Shown here piece after piece: positions 22,689 to 30,409 of a stretch of DNA of 38,561 nucleotides. Within the stretch, counting starts at the first letter, position 1, and every line of letters starts with the position of its first letter. The stretch is from Streptomyces huiliensis (GTDB taxonomy: Bacteria; Actinomycetota; Actinomycetes; Streptomycetales; Streptomycetaceae). The notes under the pieces were generated by a model. It was not told where the DNA came from, did no database searches, and was given only the letters and a program-made list of their open reading frames with translations. Position numbers and translations under genes: made by a program. The stretch lies in the NCBI RefSeq assembly GCF_020037025.1, contig NZ_JAIQLH010000001.1, forward strand, positions 1 to 38,561, read 5' to 3'.

Positions 22689-25600
22689 CTACGCCTCCCA
22701 GATCGCGGCGGCCGAGCGGTCGTCCGCGTATCCCTTGACGCGCAGCTGCGCGTCGGACAGGAACTCGGCCAGCCCCGGCGGCTGGGCCCGCGTGCCCCAC
22801 CGCTCGGCGAGCGCGTCGGCCAAGGCGGGCTCGCCGCGCAGGGGTTCGGCCAGCCCCGCGCTGCACAGCAGCAGGGCGTCACCGGGCCGGGCGACCGCGG
22901 CACGGAAGCGGAACGGTTCGGTCGGCACCTCCTCGGGGTCGATCACGGGAGTGGTGCCGGGGGTGGGGATGCCCAGGTCGACGGTGATGCGGTCGTCGCA
23001 CAGCGCGTCCCCGCCGGGGTCGCCGCCCGGGCCCGGTCCCGCTCCGGCCGGGCGGGGCGCCGGGTCGAGGTCCTGCCAGGCGCCCTCGCGGAGCCGGAAC
23101 AGCCCGCCGCCGCCCACGCCGAAGAAGACGCGGGTACGGCACCGGGGGTCGGCCGGCAGCAGTAGGCAGCGCAGCGCGGCCGTGTACTCGGCGGGCGGCA
23201 GGCCGAGTTCGGCGGCACGGGTGCGGAGGCGGCCGTACGACCGGTCGGTGAGCCGGTGCAGCCCGGAGCGCAGTTCGCCGCGCCGGCCGGCCCGGATGTC
23301 CTCCCCCAGCCGGGCGTGGCTGCGCCCGACCGCGGCGCCCAGCCAGGCGCAGATGTCCCGCGCCGCCCGGTGCGCGCCCTCGGCCGCGCGGGCGCCGCTC
23401 GCGACGGCGACGAGCAGCACGGCCCCGTCCCCGCTCCCGAACCGGGCGGTGAGCAGCGCGTCCCGCCGCGGCTCGCCGCGGTAGCGCGCGGAGTCGCCGC
23501 GCAGGGAGACGGCCCGCAGCGTCATGGCGCCGTACCGGGCGCCGTCGAGGACGGTGTCCGGGACGAGGTCCTCCAGCCCGCCCGGGTCCGCGGCGGGCCA
23601 GGCGGTCGGCTCCGCCTCGTAGGTCGGCGGCCCCTGCCCGACGTACTCCTGCGCCCGGGGGCGGGCCCCCTCCCGGCGCCGTGGCCGCGGTACTTGCGGC
23701 ACCACGGCGGCCTCCAGCGCCGCGGCCGACTCACAGGCCGCCGGAGGGTCGGACGCCTCGACGGTCTCGGGCACCACGGACGCCTCGGACGCGGCAGGGG
23801 GCTCGGAGGCGTCCGACAGCCCCGACGCTTCCGGCGCCCAAGGGACGCCGCACGTCAGCGCGGAGAGGTCGGGGAGGGTGGGGATCTCGGGCCGCGCGGA
23901 CGCCGCGGGCGGCAGCCCCGGGACGTCGGGGCGCGGGGGCTCCCCGGCCGGCCCGGAGTCGTCGGACCTCGCGTAGGCGTCGGGATCCGCGCAGGAGTCG
24001 GGCCGCGCGGCGGCCTCGGTCCGTGCGAGGGCTTCCGGAGGAGCGGCGGCTTCCCGCCGTGCGGGGGCTTCGAGGCGGGTGAGGGCTTCGGGCGGCCGGG
24101 GGGCGAGCGTGGCGCCGGAGCCGGAGCCCGGGCCGGAGCCGGAGCCGAGGCCGGAGCCGAGGCTGTCCGTTCCGCCACCGGGCCGGTCCGACAGCCCGTC
24201 CGACAGCCCGTCCGATGGCCCGTCCGATGGCCCGTCCGACGCGGAACGCGGCGCGGGCCGACGGCCGGCGGAACGCCGCGCGGAGGCGCCGAGCCGTCCG
24301 GCGCCTTCCCGTTGGCGGGACCCGGGCCCGTCCCCCGCCTCCCGGACGTCCGGCACGGGCGGCACACCGAGGGCCGCGCCACCGGACGCCCGGGCCGGCT
24401 CGGGGGCATCGGACGCACCCGGGCCGAAGACGTCGCCGCCCGGCGGGCCGGCCGTCCCGGCCCGCTCGCCGTCCCTCGCCGACCGGCCGGGAGAGCCGGT
24501 ACGTACAGGCCCGGCGTCGCCGGCCCCCGACGCGGCGGAGGTGCCCGGTCGGGAGCCGTAGCCGCCCGGCGAGCCGACTGCTCCCGGCCGCTCGTCGCCC
24601 CTCGCCGGCCGGCCGGGAGGGCCGGTTCGCGCGGACCGCGCGTCGTCGGGCCCGGGCGTGGTGAAGGCGTCCGTCCGGTAGCCGTCGCCGCCCGGCGGGC
24701 CGACGGGCCCCAGCCGGTCACCGTCCCCCGCCGGCCAGTCGGACGAGCCCCAGTCGGAGGAGCCGGCGTCACCGGCGTCCGGCGGGCCGGCCGCCCCCGG
24801 TAGGTCACTGCTCGCCGGTCGGTCACTGCCGGCCAGTCGGTCGCCGCTCGCCGACCGGTCGCCGCTCGCGGCCCGGCCGCGAGGGGCGGTACGTGCGGAC
24901 CCGGCGTCGCCGGCCCCCGACCCGGCGGAGGCTTCCGGCCGCCCGAACCGGTCCGCGAGGTCCGAACGACCGGAGGGCTCGCGGCGGCTGCCGGACAGGG
25001 GAGAGCGGGCTGTGGGCTCCGGCCGGTCGGAACGGTCAGAGCGGCCGGGAGGTTCGAACCGGTCCGCACCGCCGGAGCGGTCGCTGCCGTCGGCGCCGTC
25101 GAACCGGCCGTTCCCGGCGGCCCGATCACCGCTCTCCCGCTCCCGCGGATCCCCCGCCCCCGGCCGGCCGCCTCCCTTGCGCCGCCCGCTCCCGCCGGAC
25201 CGCTCGTTCCGTCCCGGCGGGTGCGCCGACTCGGCCGGGCCGGGGCGGTCCGTACGACCGGAGCGGCCGTCCGCCCGTTCCGGGACCTCCGGCCCCGCGG
25301 CCGGCGGCCACGCGGCGTTCGGCGGGGGCGGGGAGGACTTCCGGCCGGGGGCCGCGGGCCCGGGCCGGGCGCCGCGCGACGCGGCCGAAGGTGCCCCGAG
25401 GTCCCAGCGGGAGGCGGCGTTCGGCGGGGGTGGGGGCGGCGGTGGAGGAGGGGGTGGTGGTGGAGGGGGAGACGGCGGGGGCGGTGTGCCCCGGGGCGGG
25501 CCGGAGAGGTCGGGCAGCGGGGGCAGCCGGGACGGGTCCGGGGGCCCACCGGACCGGGAGGAGACCGACCAGGCCGCGCGGGCGGGCAGCCCGCTGAGCG

Positions 25601-25799
25601 GGGGCGCGCCGCGGGCCGCGCGGCCCGGCGGGCGGGCGGAACCCTGGGGCGGCGGGTCACCGCCGACGACGGCCGCGGCGGAAGCGAACCGGTCGTCGAG
25701 GCTGTCCTCCCCGGCGGCGGGAGCCGGACCGTCCGTGGTCCGGCCGTACAACTCCGCCCACCAGGCGTCCTCTTGTCCCTGATCCCCCAGCTGACTCAT
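22689..25799 (-). CDS. Long disordered-arm protein with degenerate PP2C domain
   Basis: 1036 residues from ATG 25799 (MSQLGDQGQEDAWWAELYGR). A short conserved N-terminal segment (1-50) is followed by about 700 residues of Pro/Gly/Ser/Arg/Asp-rich low complexity, including a run of 16 prolines (about 108-130), 42-residue repeats and 4-residue GPSD-type repeats. From about 765 to the end is a PP2C_2-type domain: LRAVSLRGDSARYRGEPRRDALLTARF matches the start of such phosphatases. However the metal-binding motif normally DGxGS is ASGARAAEG (about 800), and the late DG motif is CSAGLAEPL (about 978), so two catalytic aspartates are replaced. It therefore looks like a pseudophosphatase. No membrane segment. 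Neighbours are an RsbW-like ATPase (same strand, downstream) and a divergent LuxR-type gene. Domain call by eye; length of the arm is certain. Confidence 0.8.
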   Translation of the reverse strand: MSQLGDQGQEDAWWAELYGRTTDGPAPAAGEDSLDDRFASAAAVVGGDPPPQGSARPPGRAARGAPPLSGLPARAAWSVSSRSGGPPDPSRLPPLPDLSGPPRGTPPPPSPPPPPPPPPPPPPPPPNAASRWDLGAPSAASRGARPGPAAPGRKSSPPPPNAAWPPAAGPEVPERADGRSGRTDRPGPAESAHPPGRNERSGGSGRRKGGGRPGAGDPRERESGDRAAGNGRFDGADGSDRSGGADRFEPPGRSDRSDRPEPTARSPLSGSRREPSGRSDLADRFGRPEASAGSGAGDAGSARTAPRGRAASGDRSASGDRLAGSDRPASSDLPGAAGPPDAGDAGSSDWGSSDWPAGDGDRLGPVGPPGGDGYRTDAFTTPGPDDARSARTGPPGRPARGDERPGAVGSPGGYGSRPGTSAASGAGDAGPVRTGSPGRSARDGERAGTAGPPGGDVFGPGASDAPEPARASGGAALGVPPVPDVREAGDGPGSRQREGAGRLGASARRSAGRRPAPRSASDGPSDGPSDGLSDGLSDRPGGGTDSLGSGLGSGSGPGSGSGATLAPRPPEALTRLEAPARREAAAPPEALARTEAAARPDSCADPDAYARSDDSGPAGEPPRPDVPGLPPAASARPEIPTLPDLSALTCGVPWAPEASGLSDASEPPAASEASVVPETVEASDPPAACESAAALEAAVVPQVPRPRRREGARPRAQEYVGQGPPTYEAEPTAWPAADPGGLEDLVPDTVLDGARYGAMTLRAVSLRGDSARYRGEPRRDALLTARFGSGDGAVLLVAVASGARAAEGAHRAARDICAWLGAAVGRSHARLGEDIRAGRRGELRSGLHRLTDRSYGRLRTRAAELGLPPAEYTAALRCLLLPADPRCRTRVFFGVGGGGLFRLREGAWQDLDPAPRPAGAGPGPGGDPGGDALCDDRITVDLGIPTPGTTPVIDPEEVPTEPFRFRAAVARPGDALLLCSAGLAEPLRGEPALADALAERWGTRAQPPGLAEFLSDAQLRVKGYADDRSAAAIWEA
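24186..24240. repeat. 12-bp coding tandem repeat
   Basis: Units GTCCGACAGCCC twice (24186-24197, 24198-24209), GTCCGATGGCCC twice (24210-24221, 24222-24233) and a partial copy to 24240, encoding alternating GPSD/GLSD on the minus strand. Confidence 0.92.
24425..24740. repeat. 126-bp (42-residue) degenerate coding tandem repeat
   Basis: The landmark CCCGGCG(G/A)G recurs at 24439, 24565 and 24691, exactly 126 bp apart, each followed by similar CGCTCGTCGCC / CCGGCCGGGA-type blocks. It encodes three diverged 42-residue units with the pattern PGxxGPPGGxGxxP, SxxGxxDAxxxRTGPPGR in the disordered arm. Boundaries are approximate. Confidence 0.8.
25423..25494. repeat. Poly-proline tract / long G-run-rich strand
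   Basis: About 70 bases of plus strand made almost only of G with interspersed T, A and C, encoding the polyproline run on the minus strand. Multiple G3-G5 runs with short spacers make G-quadruplex formation on the plus (template) strand possible. Confidence 0.85.
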
Positions 25800-25902
25800 G
25801 CCCTTATTGTCCACACTGCTGGGCATACGGGAAGAGTGCACGCGAGGCCCCTCGCGGAGATGATGGCGGGAGTCGCAACACGGTCGTGGGGAGGGGTGTC
25901 AC

Positions 25903-26652
25903 GTGCCCGGTGCCATAGGTCCGGCCGCCGTCGGGGGCCTGGAACGCGGAAGACCCGCAGGACAGCGCAGGCAGGAGCGGTCGGAGGACCGGTCCGGCGG
26001 CCCCGGCCCGGCGGTCGAGGCGGTCACCGGCGCGGACGCCGTCGCCCGGCGTCTGGCGGGGCTGCGGCGGCGAGCCGTCGAAGAAGTGTGCGCACTGGTG
26101 AAGAACCGTCCCTGGGTTGACACGTGCACCGGACACGGGGGGCGCCACCGCACGGTCGTGGACCGAGCGGGCGGCCTCCTCCCGGAAACACACCCGGCCG
26201 GCCGGCACCTGATCCGGGTCGCCGACCGCGTACCCGCCGAGCTCTTCCTCGCGGACCGGAGGGAGGCGCTCCTGGTCCTTCCCTCCGGGAACGCGGGACC
26301 CGCGGCGCTCGTCGTCGGCGCCGGCGAACTGCTGGACTCGCTGGCGGCCCTGTTCGAGACCGTCTGGCACGAGGCCCGCCCGCTACGGCCGACGGACGAC
26401 GCTCCTTTACCGCCTGTCTCCGACGTCCCGGACGCCACGGACCTGGCGGTCCTGTCGCTGTTGCTGTCCGGGCTGACCGACGCGAGCGTCGCCAAGCAGC
26501 TGGGACTGGGGTTGCGGACGGTGCAGCGGCGGGTGAAGCGGCTGATGGAACTGGCCGGGGTGACGACGCGGCTGCAACTGGGCTGGAAGGCGGCGGAACG
26601 GGGCTGGACGACGGGCGGACCGCTACCCCGCCCGACCGCGGCCCGGAGTTGA
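25903..26652 (+). CDS. LuxR-type HTH regulator
   Basis: 249 residues from GTG 25903, preceded by GGGAGGGG. The C-terminal LuxR/GerE-type HTH (about 180-235) reads DLAVLSLLLSGLTDASVAKQLGLGLRTVQRRVKRLMELAGVTTRLQLGWKAAERGW. The middle (about 45-165) has HLIRVADRVPAELFLADRREALLVLP and may be a sensor domain of the type found in orphan TrmB/LuxR-like Streptomyces regulators that have no receiver. The N-terminus (1-40) is Arg/Gly-rich. It is divergent, with a 103-bp gap, from the disordered-arm pseudophosphatase gene and could control it; nothing more can be said of its signal. It converges on ogt with a 25-bp gap and no terminator. Confidence 0.85.
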   Translation: MPGAIGPAAVGGLERGRPAGQRRQERSEDRSGGPGPAVEAVTGADAVARRLAGLRRRAVEEVCALVKNRPWVDTCTGHGGRHRTVVDRAGGLLPETHPAGRHLIRVADRVPAELFLADRREALLVLPSGNAGPAALVVGAGELLDSLAALFETVWHEARPLRPTDDAPLPPVSDVPDATDLAVLSLLLSGLTDASVAKQLGLGLRTVQRRVKRLMELAGVTTRLQLGWKAAERGWTTGGPLPRPTAARS

Positions 26653-26677
26653 GAGGGGGAATCGGAGGATCGTTCCC

Positions 26678-27226
26678 TCACACACCCGGCAGACCGTCCG
26701 GCACCTCCGGCACCCGCTGCCGCTCCTCCCCCGCCTCCAGGGCGAGCAGCAGCCGCTTGCGGTCGAGGCCGCCCGCGTAGCCGGTGAGGGAGCCGTCCGA
26801 GCCGATGACGCGGTGGCACGGGCGCAGCACGAGCAGCGGGTTGGCGCCGATGGCCCCGCCGACCGCGCGGACGGCCGCCCGGGAGACGCCGAGGCGGGCG
26901 GCCAGTTCGCCGTAGCTGGTCGTCGCGCCGTACGGGACGGCGTCGAGCGCGTCCCAGACCCGGCGGCGGAACTCGGTCCCCTCGACGGCGTACTCGAGGG
27001 CGAACTCCTTCGCCTCGCCCGCGAAGTAGGCGTCGAGCTGGCGCCGGGCCTCGGCGAAGGCGTCGGGTGCGCGGTGCCAGTCCGGGCGGACGGTGAAGCC
27101 GTTGCGCTGACCGGGGACGGAGAGGGAGGCGAGCGCGGTGCCGCCCGGGGCGGTCGGGGAGGGCCGGCCGGTGAGCAGCAGGGTGCCGAGGGGGCTGTCG
27201 GTCTCGGTGTACAGCGTCGGAAGCAT
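26678..27226 (-). CDS. ogt: Methylated-DNA-[protein]-cysteine S-methyltransferase
   Basis: 182 residues from ATG 27226. The active-site motif is RPCHRVIGSDGSLTGYAGGLDRKRLLL with acceptor Cys137; the upstream HTH/wing has PYGATTSYGELAARLGVSRAAVRAVGGAIGANP, all standard for MGMT/Ogt. It repairs O6-alkylguanine by suicide transfer to Cys137. It lies 14 bp after the AlkA-type gene on the same strand, whose TAA stop is part of the TAAGGA that probably serves as ribosome-binding site. The pair thus supplies both base-excision and direct-reversal repair of alkylation damage, and together amounts to a split Ada system. The frame is open far upstream through the alkA antiframe, but the internal ATG gives the correct family length. 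Confidence 0.95.
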   Translation of the reverse strand: MLPTLYTETDSPLGTLLLTGRPSPTAPGGTALASLSVPGQRNGFTVRPDWHRAPDAFAEARRQLDAYFAGEAKEFALEYAVEGTEFRRRVWDALDAVPYGATTSYGELAARLGVSRAAVRAVGGAIGANPLLVLRPCHRVIGSDGSLTGYAGGLDRKRLLLALEAGEERQRVPEVPDGLPGV

Positions 27227-27240
27227 TTCGGGTGCCGTCC

Positions 27241-28821
27241 TTACTCCCCCGCCGCGGCGGGCGTGCGGTTCAAGAGCTTGTGATTCGGGAGCGTGGGGTT
27301 CGAGAGCGCGGGGTTCGAGAGCGTGGGGCTCCACAGGTGGTGCAGCGCGTACGAGCGCCAGGGCCGCCAGTCGTCGGCGGCGTCCGGCCCGGCGCCGAGG
27401 GCGGCGAGTCCGTGGCGCGCCCCGGCGTCGCCGGGGAGGAAGACGTCGGGGTCGCCGAGCGCCCGCATCCGGATGTAGCCGGCGGTCCACGGGCCGACGC
27501 CGGTCAGGGCGAGCAGCCGCCGCTCGGCGTCGTCGCGGTCGGCGCCCGGGTCGAGCCGGACGGTGCCGTCGGCGAGGGCGGCCGCCACGGTCCGCAGGGC
27601 GCGCCTGCGGGCCTCCGGCATGCCCGGGTCGTCGGGGCCGTCGAGGCCGGCCTCGGCGAGGACGCCGGGTTCCGGGAAGACGTGGGTGAGCGTGCCGTCG
27701 GGGACGGGCAGCGGGGTGCCGTGCGCGGCGACCAGCCGGGCCGCGAGGCGGGCCGCCGCGGCGACCGAGACCTGCTGGCCGAGCACGGCCCGGACGGCGA
27801 GCTCCTCCGCGTCCGCCGCACCGGGCGACCGGAGGCCGGGCCGGGCGGCGACGAGCGGACGCAGCCGGGGGTCGGCGCCGAGGCGCTCCGCGACGGCGTC
27901 GGGGTCGGCGTCCAGGTCGAAGAGGCGGCGCATCCGCTGGACGGCGTTGGCCAGGTCGCGCAGGTCGGTGAGGTGCAGCCGGCAGGCGAGCCAGGTGCCC
28001 CGGCCGCCCCCGCGAACGTGCCCGGCGGGCGGCTCCTGGACCTCGGCGATGCCCGTGCCGTAGGGCAGCCGCAGGGTGCGCCGGTAGACGCGGGCGCCGA
28101 CGGTGCCCGTCATCTCCTCGACGCCAGTGATCACCCGGCGCTCCAGGAAGTCGAAGACCTCCCGGGCGGCGTACGGCCCCCGGTGGGCGAGCCGCAGCGG
28201 CACGCCGGCCGGCGCGGTGCCCTTGGCGGCCCGGGGCCGCTTCCCCGTCCTGACCTGCGCCCGCAGCGCGGTGGGCGTCTGCGCGTAGATCTCGCGAATG
28301 GTGTCGTTGAACTGCCGCACACTCGCGAAACCCGCCGCGAAGGCGGTCTCCGTGACCGGCAGGTCCGTGGTCTGCAACAGGACGCGGGCGGTGTGCGCGC
28401 GCTGCGCCCTTGCGAGGGCGACGGGCCCGGCGCCCAGCTCCTCGGTGAGCTGCCGGTGCACCTGCCGCGCGCTGTACCCCAGCCGCGCGGCCAGCCCCGC
28501 CACCCCCTCCCGGTCCACCACCCCGTCCGCGATCAGCCGCACCGCCCGTCCCACCAGGTCCGCCCGGATGTTCCACTCCGCCGACCCCGGCGCCGCGTCC
28601 GGCCGGCACCGCCGGCACGCCCGGAACCCGGCCCCCTGCGCGGCCGCCGCCGACGGGTAGAACCGGACGTTCACCCGCTTCGGCGTGACCGCCGGGCAGC
28701 TCGGCCGGCAGTAGATGCCGGTCGTCGCGACGGCGAAGAAGAACTCGCCGTCGAAGCGGGCGTCTCTGCTGCTTACCGCTTGGTAGCGGAGGTCGTCGGG
28801 GTGGGGTGCGGTTGTCGTCAC
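27241..28821 (-). CDS. alkA: Ada-AlkA fusion: regulator and 3-methyladenine DNA glycosylase
   Basis: 526 residues from GTG 28821. Ada zinc domain (about 10-80): FDGEFFFAVATTGIYCRPSCPAVTP with Cys38, Cys42, Cys69 and Cys72; Cys38 is the methyl-phosphotriester acceptor in Ada. AraC-type HTH (about 90-185) with VAGLAARLGYSARQVHRQL and VTETAFAAGFASVRQFNDTIRE. AlkA N-terminal domain (about 200-310) and HhH-GPD glycosylase (about 320-505): LTGVGPWTAGYIRMRALGDPD then FLPGDAG with the catalytic Asp. It senses DNA alkylation, activates transcription, and removes alkylated purines. This fusion is the usual actinobacterial form. No good ribosome-binding site precedes the GTG, so the start could be slightly different. 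Odd: its last residues (SPTLSNPALSNPTLP) come from a 15-bp tandem repeat. Confidence 0.93.
   Translation of the reverse strand: MTTTAPHPDDLRYQAVSSRDARFDGEFFFAVATTGIYCRPSCPAVTPKRVNVRFYPSAAAAQGAGFRACRRCRPDAAPGSAEWNIRADLVGRAVRLIADGVVDREGVAGLAARLGYSARQVHRQLTEELGAGPVALARAQRAHTARVLLQTTDLPVTETAFAAGFASVRQFNDTIREIYAQTPTALRAQVRTGKRPRAAKGTAPAGVPLRLAHRGPYAAREVFDFLERRVITGVEEMTGTVGARVYRRTLRLPYGTGIAEVQEPPAGHVRGGGRGTWLACRLHLTDLRDLANAVQRMRRLFDLDADPDAVAERLGADPRLRPLVAARPGLRSPGAADAEELAVRAVLGQQVSVAAAARLAARLVAAHGTPLPVPDGTLTHVFPEPGVLAEAGLDGPDDPGMPEARRRALRTVAAALADGTVRLDPGADRDDAERRLLALTGVGPWTAGYIRMRALGDPDVFLPGDAGARHGLAALGAGPDAADDWRPWRSYALHHLWSPTLSNPALSNPTLPNHKLLNRTPAAAGE
27274..27333. repeat. 15-bp tandem repeat at the 3' end of alkA
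   Basis: Units at 27274-27288 (diverged), 27289-27303 (GAGCGTGGGGTTCGA), 27304-27318 (GAGCGCGGGGTTCGA) and 27319-27333 (GAGCGTGGGGCTCCA). In frame; encodes the SNPxL repeats of the glycosylase tail, beyond the catalytic domain. Confidence 0.9.
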
Positions 28822-28896
28822 GTGTTCCAGTGTGCGGGAGCCGGCGGGGCCGGTCTGGCGGAAATCGGACGCGGGGTTCCAAGCCCCCGCACCCCC

Positions 28897-29035
28897 CGAA
28901 ACCGCGCTCCGCGCGGTTGTCCTCAGACGCCGGACAGGCTGATACAGCCCGTCCGGCGTCTGAGGACGAGCGGCGAAGCCGCGATAAGGGGGTCTGGGGG
29001 CGCAGCCCCAGGAAGCGGCGAAGGGGTGGGACCGG
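28897..29035. repeat. Streptomyces intergenic palindromic repeat (REP-like)
   Basis: Perfect 17-bp arms GTCCTCAGACGCCGGAC (28919-28935) and GTCCGGCGTCTGAGGAC (28951-28967), with GGCT/AGCC pairing in the loop, flanked by CGAAGCCGCGATAAGG and GGGGGCGCAGCCCC blocks. From general knowledge, this combination recurs in many Streptomyces intergenic regions. It sits 90 bp past the rsgA stop and upstream of alkA, and could end rsgA transcription. Outer boundaries are approximate. Confidence 0.8.
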
Positions 29036-29056
29036 GGCACCCCCCACCGAACCCGC

Positions 29057-30172
29057 CTAGCGCGAGCGCCCCCGCTTGCGTTCCACCATGTACGCCCCCT
29101 CCGCCATCAGCAGCTTCCACTCCCGCCGCATCTCCGCCCGCACCCGCGCGTCCGTGCGCGCCGCGATGCGCCGGTTCTCACGCAGCAGCTTCCGGTAGCT
29201 GTCGAGCCGGCGCGGGCTCAGCGCACCGTCCTCGATGGCCGCCGTCACCGCGCACCCGGGCTCGCTGTCGTGCCCGCAGTCGTGGAAGCGGCACTCCTCG
29301 GCCAGGGCCTCGATCTCGGAGAAGGTGCGGGAGACGCCGCCCTCGGCGTCCCAGAGGCCGACGCCCCGCAGCCCGGGGGTGTCGATGAGGACGCCCCCGC
29401 CCGGCAGGGGCAGCAGGTTGCGGGTGGTGGTGGTGTGGCGGCCCTTGCCGTCGCGGTCGCGGATCGCCTGGACGTCCTGGACGTCGGTGCCCACGAGGGC
29501 GTTGGCGAGGGTGGACTTGCCCGCGCCGGACGGGCCGAGGAGCACGGACGTGCCCCCGGCGAGCACGGCGGCGAGCACGTCGACGCCGTCGCCCGTGGCC
29601 GCGCTGACGGCGAAGACCTGCGCGCCGGGCGCGACCGCCTCCGTGTCGGAGAGGAGGTGGCCGAGGACGGCCGGGTCCGGTACGAGGTCCGCCTTGGTCA
29701 GGACGACGACGGGTTCGGCGCCGCATTCCCAGGCGAGCGCCAGGAAGCGCTCCACCCGGCCGAGGTCCGGGTCGGTGGAGAGCGGGACGGCGATGAGGGC
29801 CCGGTCCACGTTGGCGGCCAGGATCTGGCCCTCGGACCGCTGGGAGGACGTGGACCGCACGAACGCCGTGCGGCGCGGCAGCAGCGCCCGTACGTGGCCC
29901 GTCGTCAGGTCGAGGGCGGCCCAGTCGCCGGTGCACATGATGCGCAGCGGGTCGCCCGTGGTGACGAGGGAGGTGTCGCCGTGGACGATGGCGACGCCGT
30001 CGTCGGCGGTCTCGTCGGCGACCACGAGGTCGCAGCGGCCCCGGTCGACGCGGACGATCCGGCCGGGGACGAAGCCCTCGGCGGCGTACGGGGTGAAGGA
30101 GTCAGCGAAGCCCTCGTCCCAGCCGTAGCGGGCGAGGGGGTGCTGTGCGGAGAGCGTGAACTGCTCGGACAA
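29057..30172 (-). CDS. rsgA: Ribosome small-subunit-dependent GTPase A
   Basis: 371 residues. An OB-fold-like N-terminal part (about 30-110) precedes a circularly permuted GTPase: TKAD (159-162), then the P-loop GPSGAGKS (213-220), then DTPG (264-267), the order G4-G1-G3 that defines YjeQ/RsgA. The zinc finger Cys294, Cys299, His301, Cys307 (CRFHDCGHDSEPGC) follows. RsgA checks late 30S subunit maturation. The start is a TTG at 30172 with AAGGA eight bases upstream; no ATG/GTG gives a family-like N-terminus. It is monocistronic with a divergent small frame on the other side, and its C-terminus is very basic (VERKRGRSR), suited to rRNA contact. Confidence 0.94.
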   Translation of the reverse strand: MSEQFTLSAQHPLARYGWDEGFADSFTPYAAEGFVPGRIVRVDRGRCDLVVADETADDGVAIVHGDTSLVTTGDPLRIMCTGDWAALDLTTGHVRALLPRRTAFVRSTSSQRSEGQILAANVDRALIAVPLSTDPDLGRVERFLALAWECGAEPVVVLTKADLVPDPAVLGHLLSDTEAVAPGAQVFAVSAATGDGVDVLAAVLAGGTSVLLGPSGAGKSTLANALVGTDVQDVQAIRDRDGKGRHTTTTRNLLPLPGGGVLIDTPGLRGVGLWDAEGGVSRTFSEIEALAEECRFHDCGHDSEPGCAVTAAIEDGALSPRRLDSYRKLLRENRRIAARTDARVRAEMRREWKLLMAEGAYMVERKRGRSR

Positions 30173-30204
30173 CGCGGTCTTCCTTAGGAAGGAGGGAGGT
30201 GAGA

Positions 30205-30342
30205 GTGGTCGATCGCCGGGTACGGGCCGTCGTGGCCGCCGTGGTGACAGTCATCCCGGGCTCACCTCCTGATTCCGCGTGCGGCGCGCTCGCCGCTCAT
30301 TCCGTCCTCGCCGCCGACTCGCGGCTGTCGGGGGGACTCTAG
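30205..30342 (+). CDS. Possible 45-residue peptide, uncertain
   Basis: Frame GTG 30205 to TAG 30342, with a very strong purine-rich ribosome-binding site (GGAGGGAGG) just before it; a GTG at 30199 is in frame too. The product starts basic and hydrophobic (VVDRRVRAVVAAVVTVIPG) and then is nondescript. It is divergent from rsgA. The GGAGGTGAG (30195-30203) over the start pairs with CTCACCTCC at 30261-30269, which could mask translation. No homologue is recalled; it may be noise. Confidence 0.25.
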   Translation: MVDRRVRAVVAAVVTVIPGSPPDSACGALAAHSVLAADSRLSGGL

Positions 30343-30361
30343 AGCGCGGGGCGCCGCGCTC
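30342..30361. terminator. Hairpin downstream of the YihY gene
   Basis: Perfect GAGCGCGG (30342-30349) / CCGCGCTC (30354-30361) with a GGCG loop, about 50 bases beyond the stop of the minus-strand YihY gene. Confidence 0.55.
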
Positions 30362-30409
30362 GCGAGCGAATATTCGAGTGCGCCCATCCGAGGCCCGCGA
30401 CCGCCCCCG

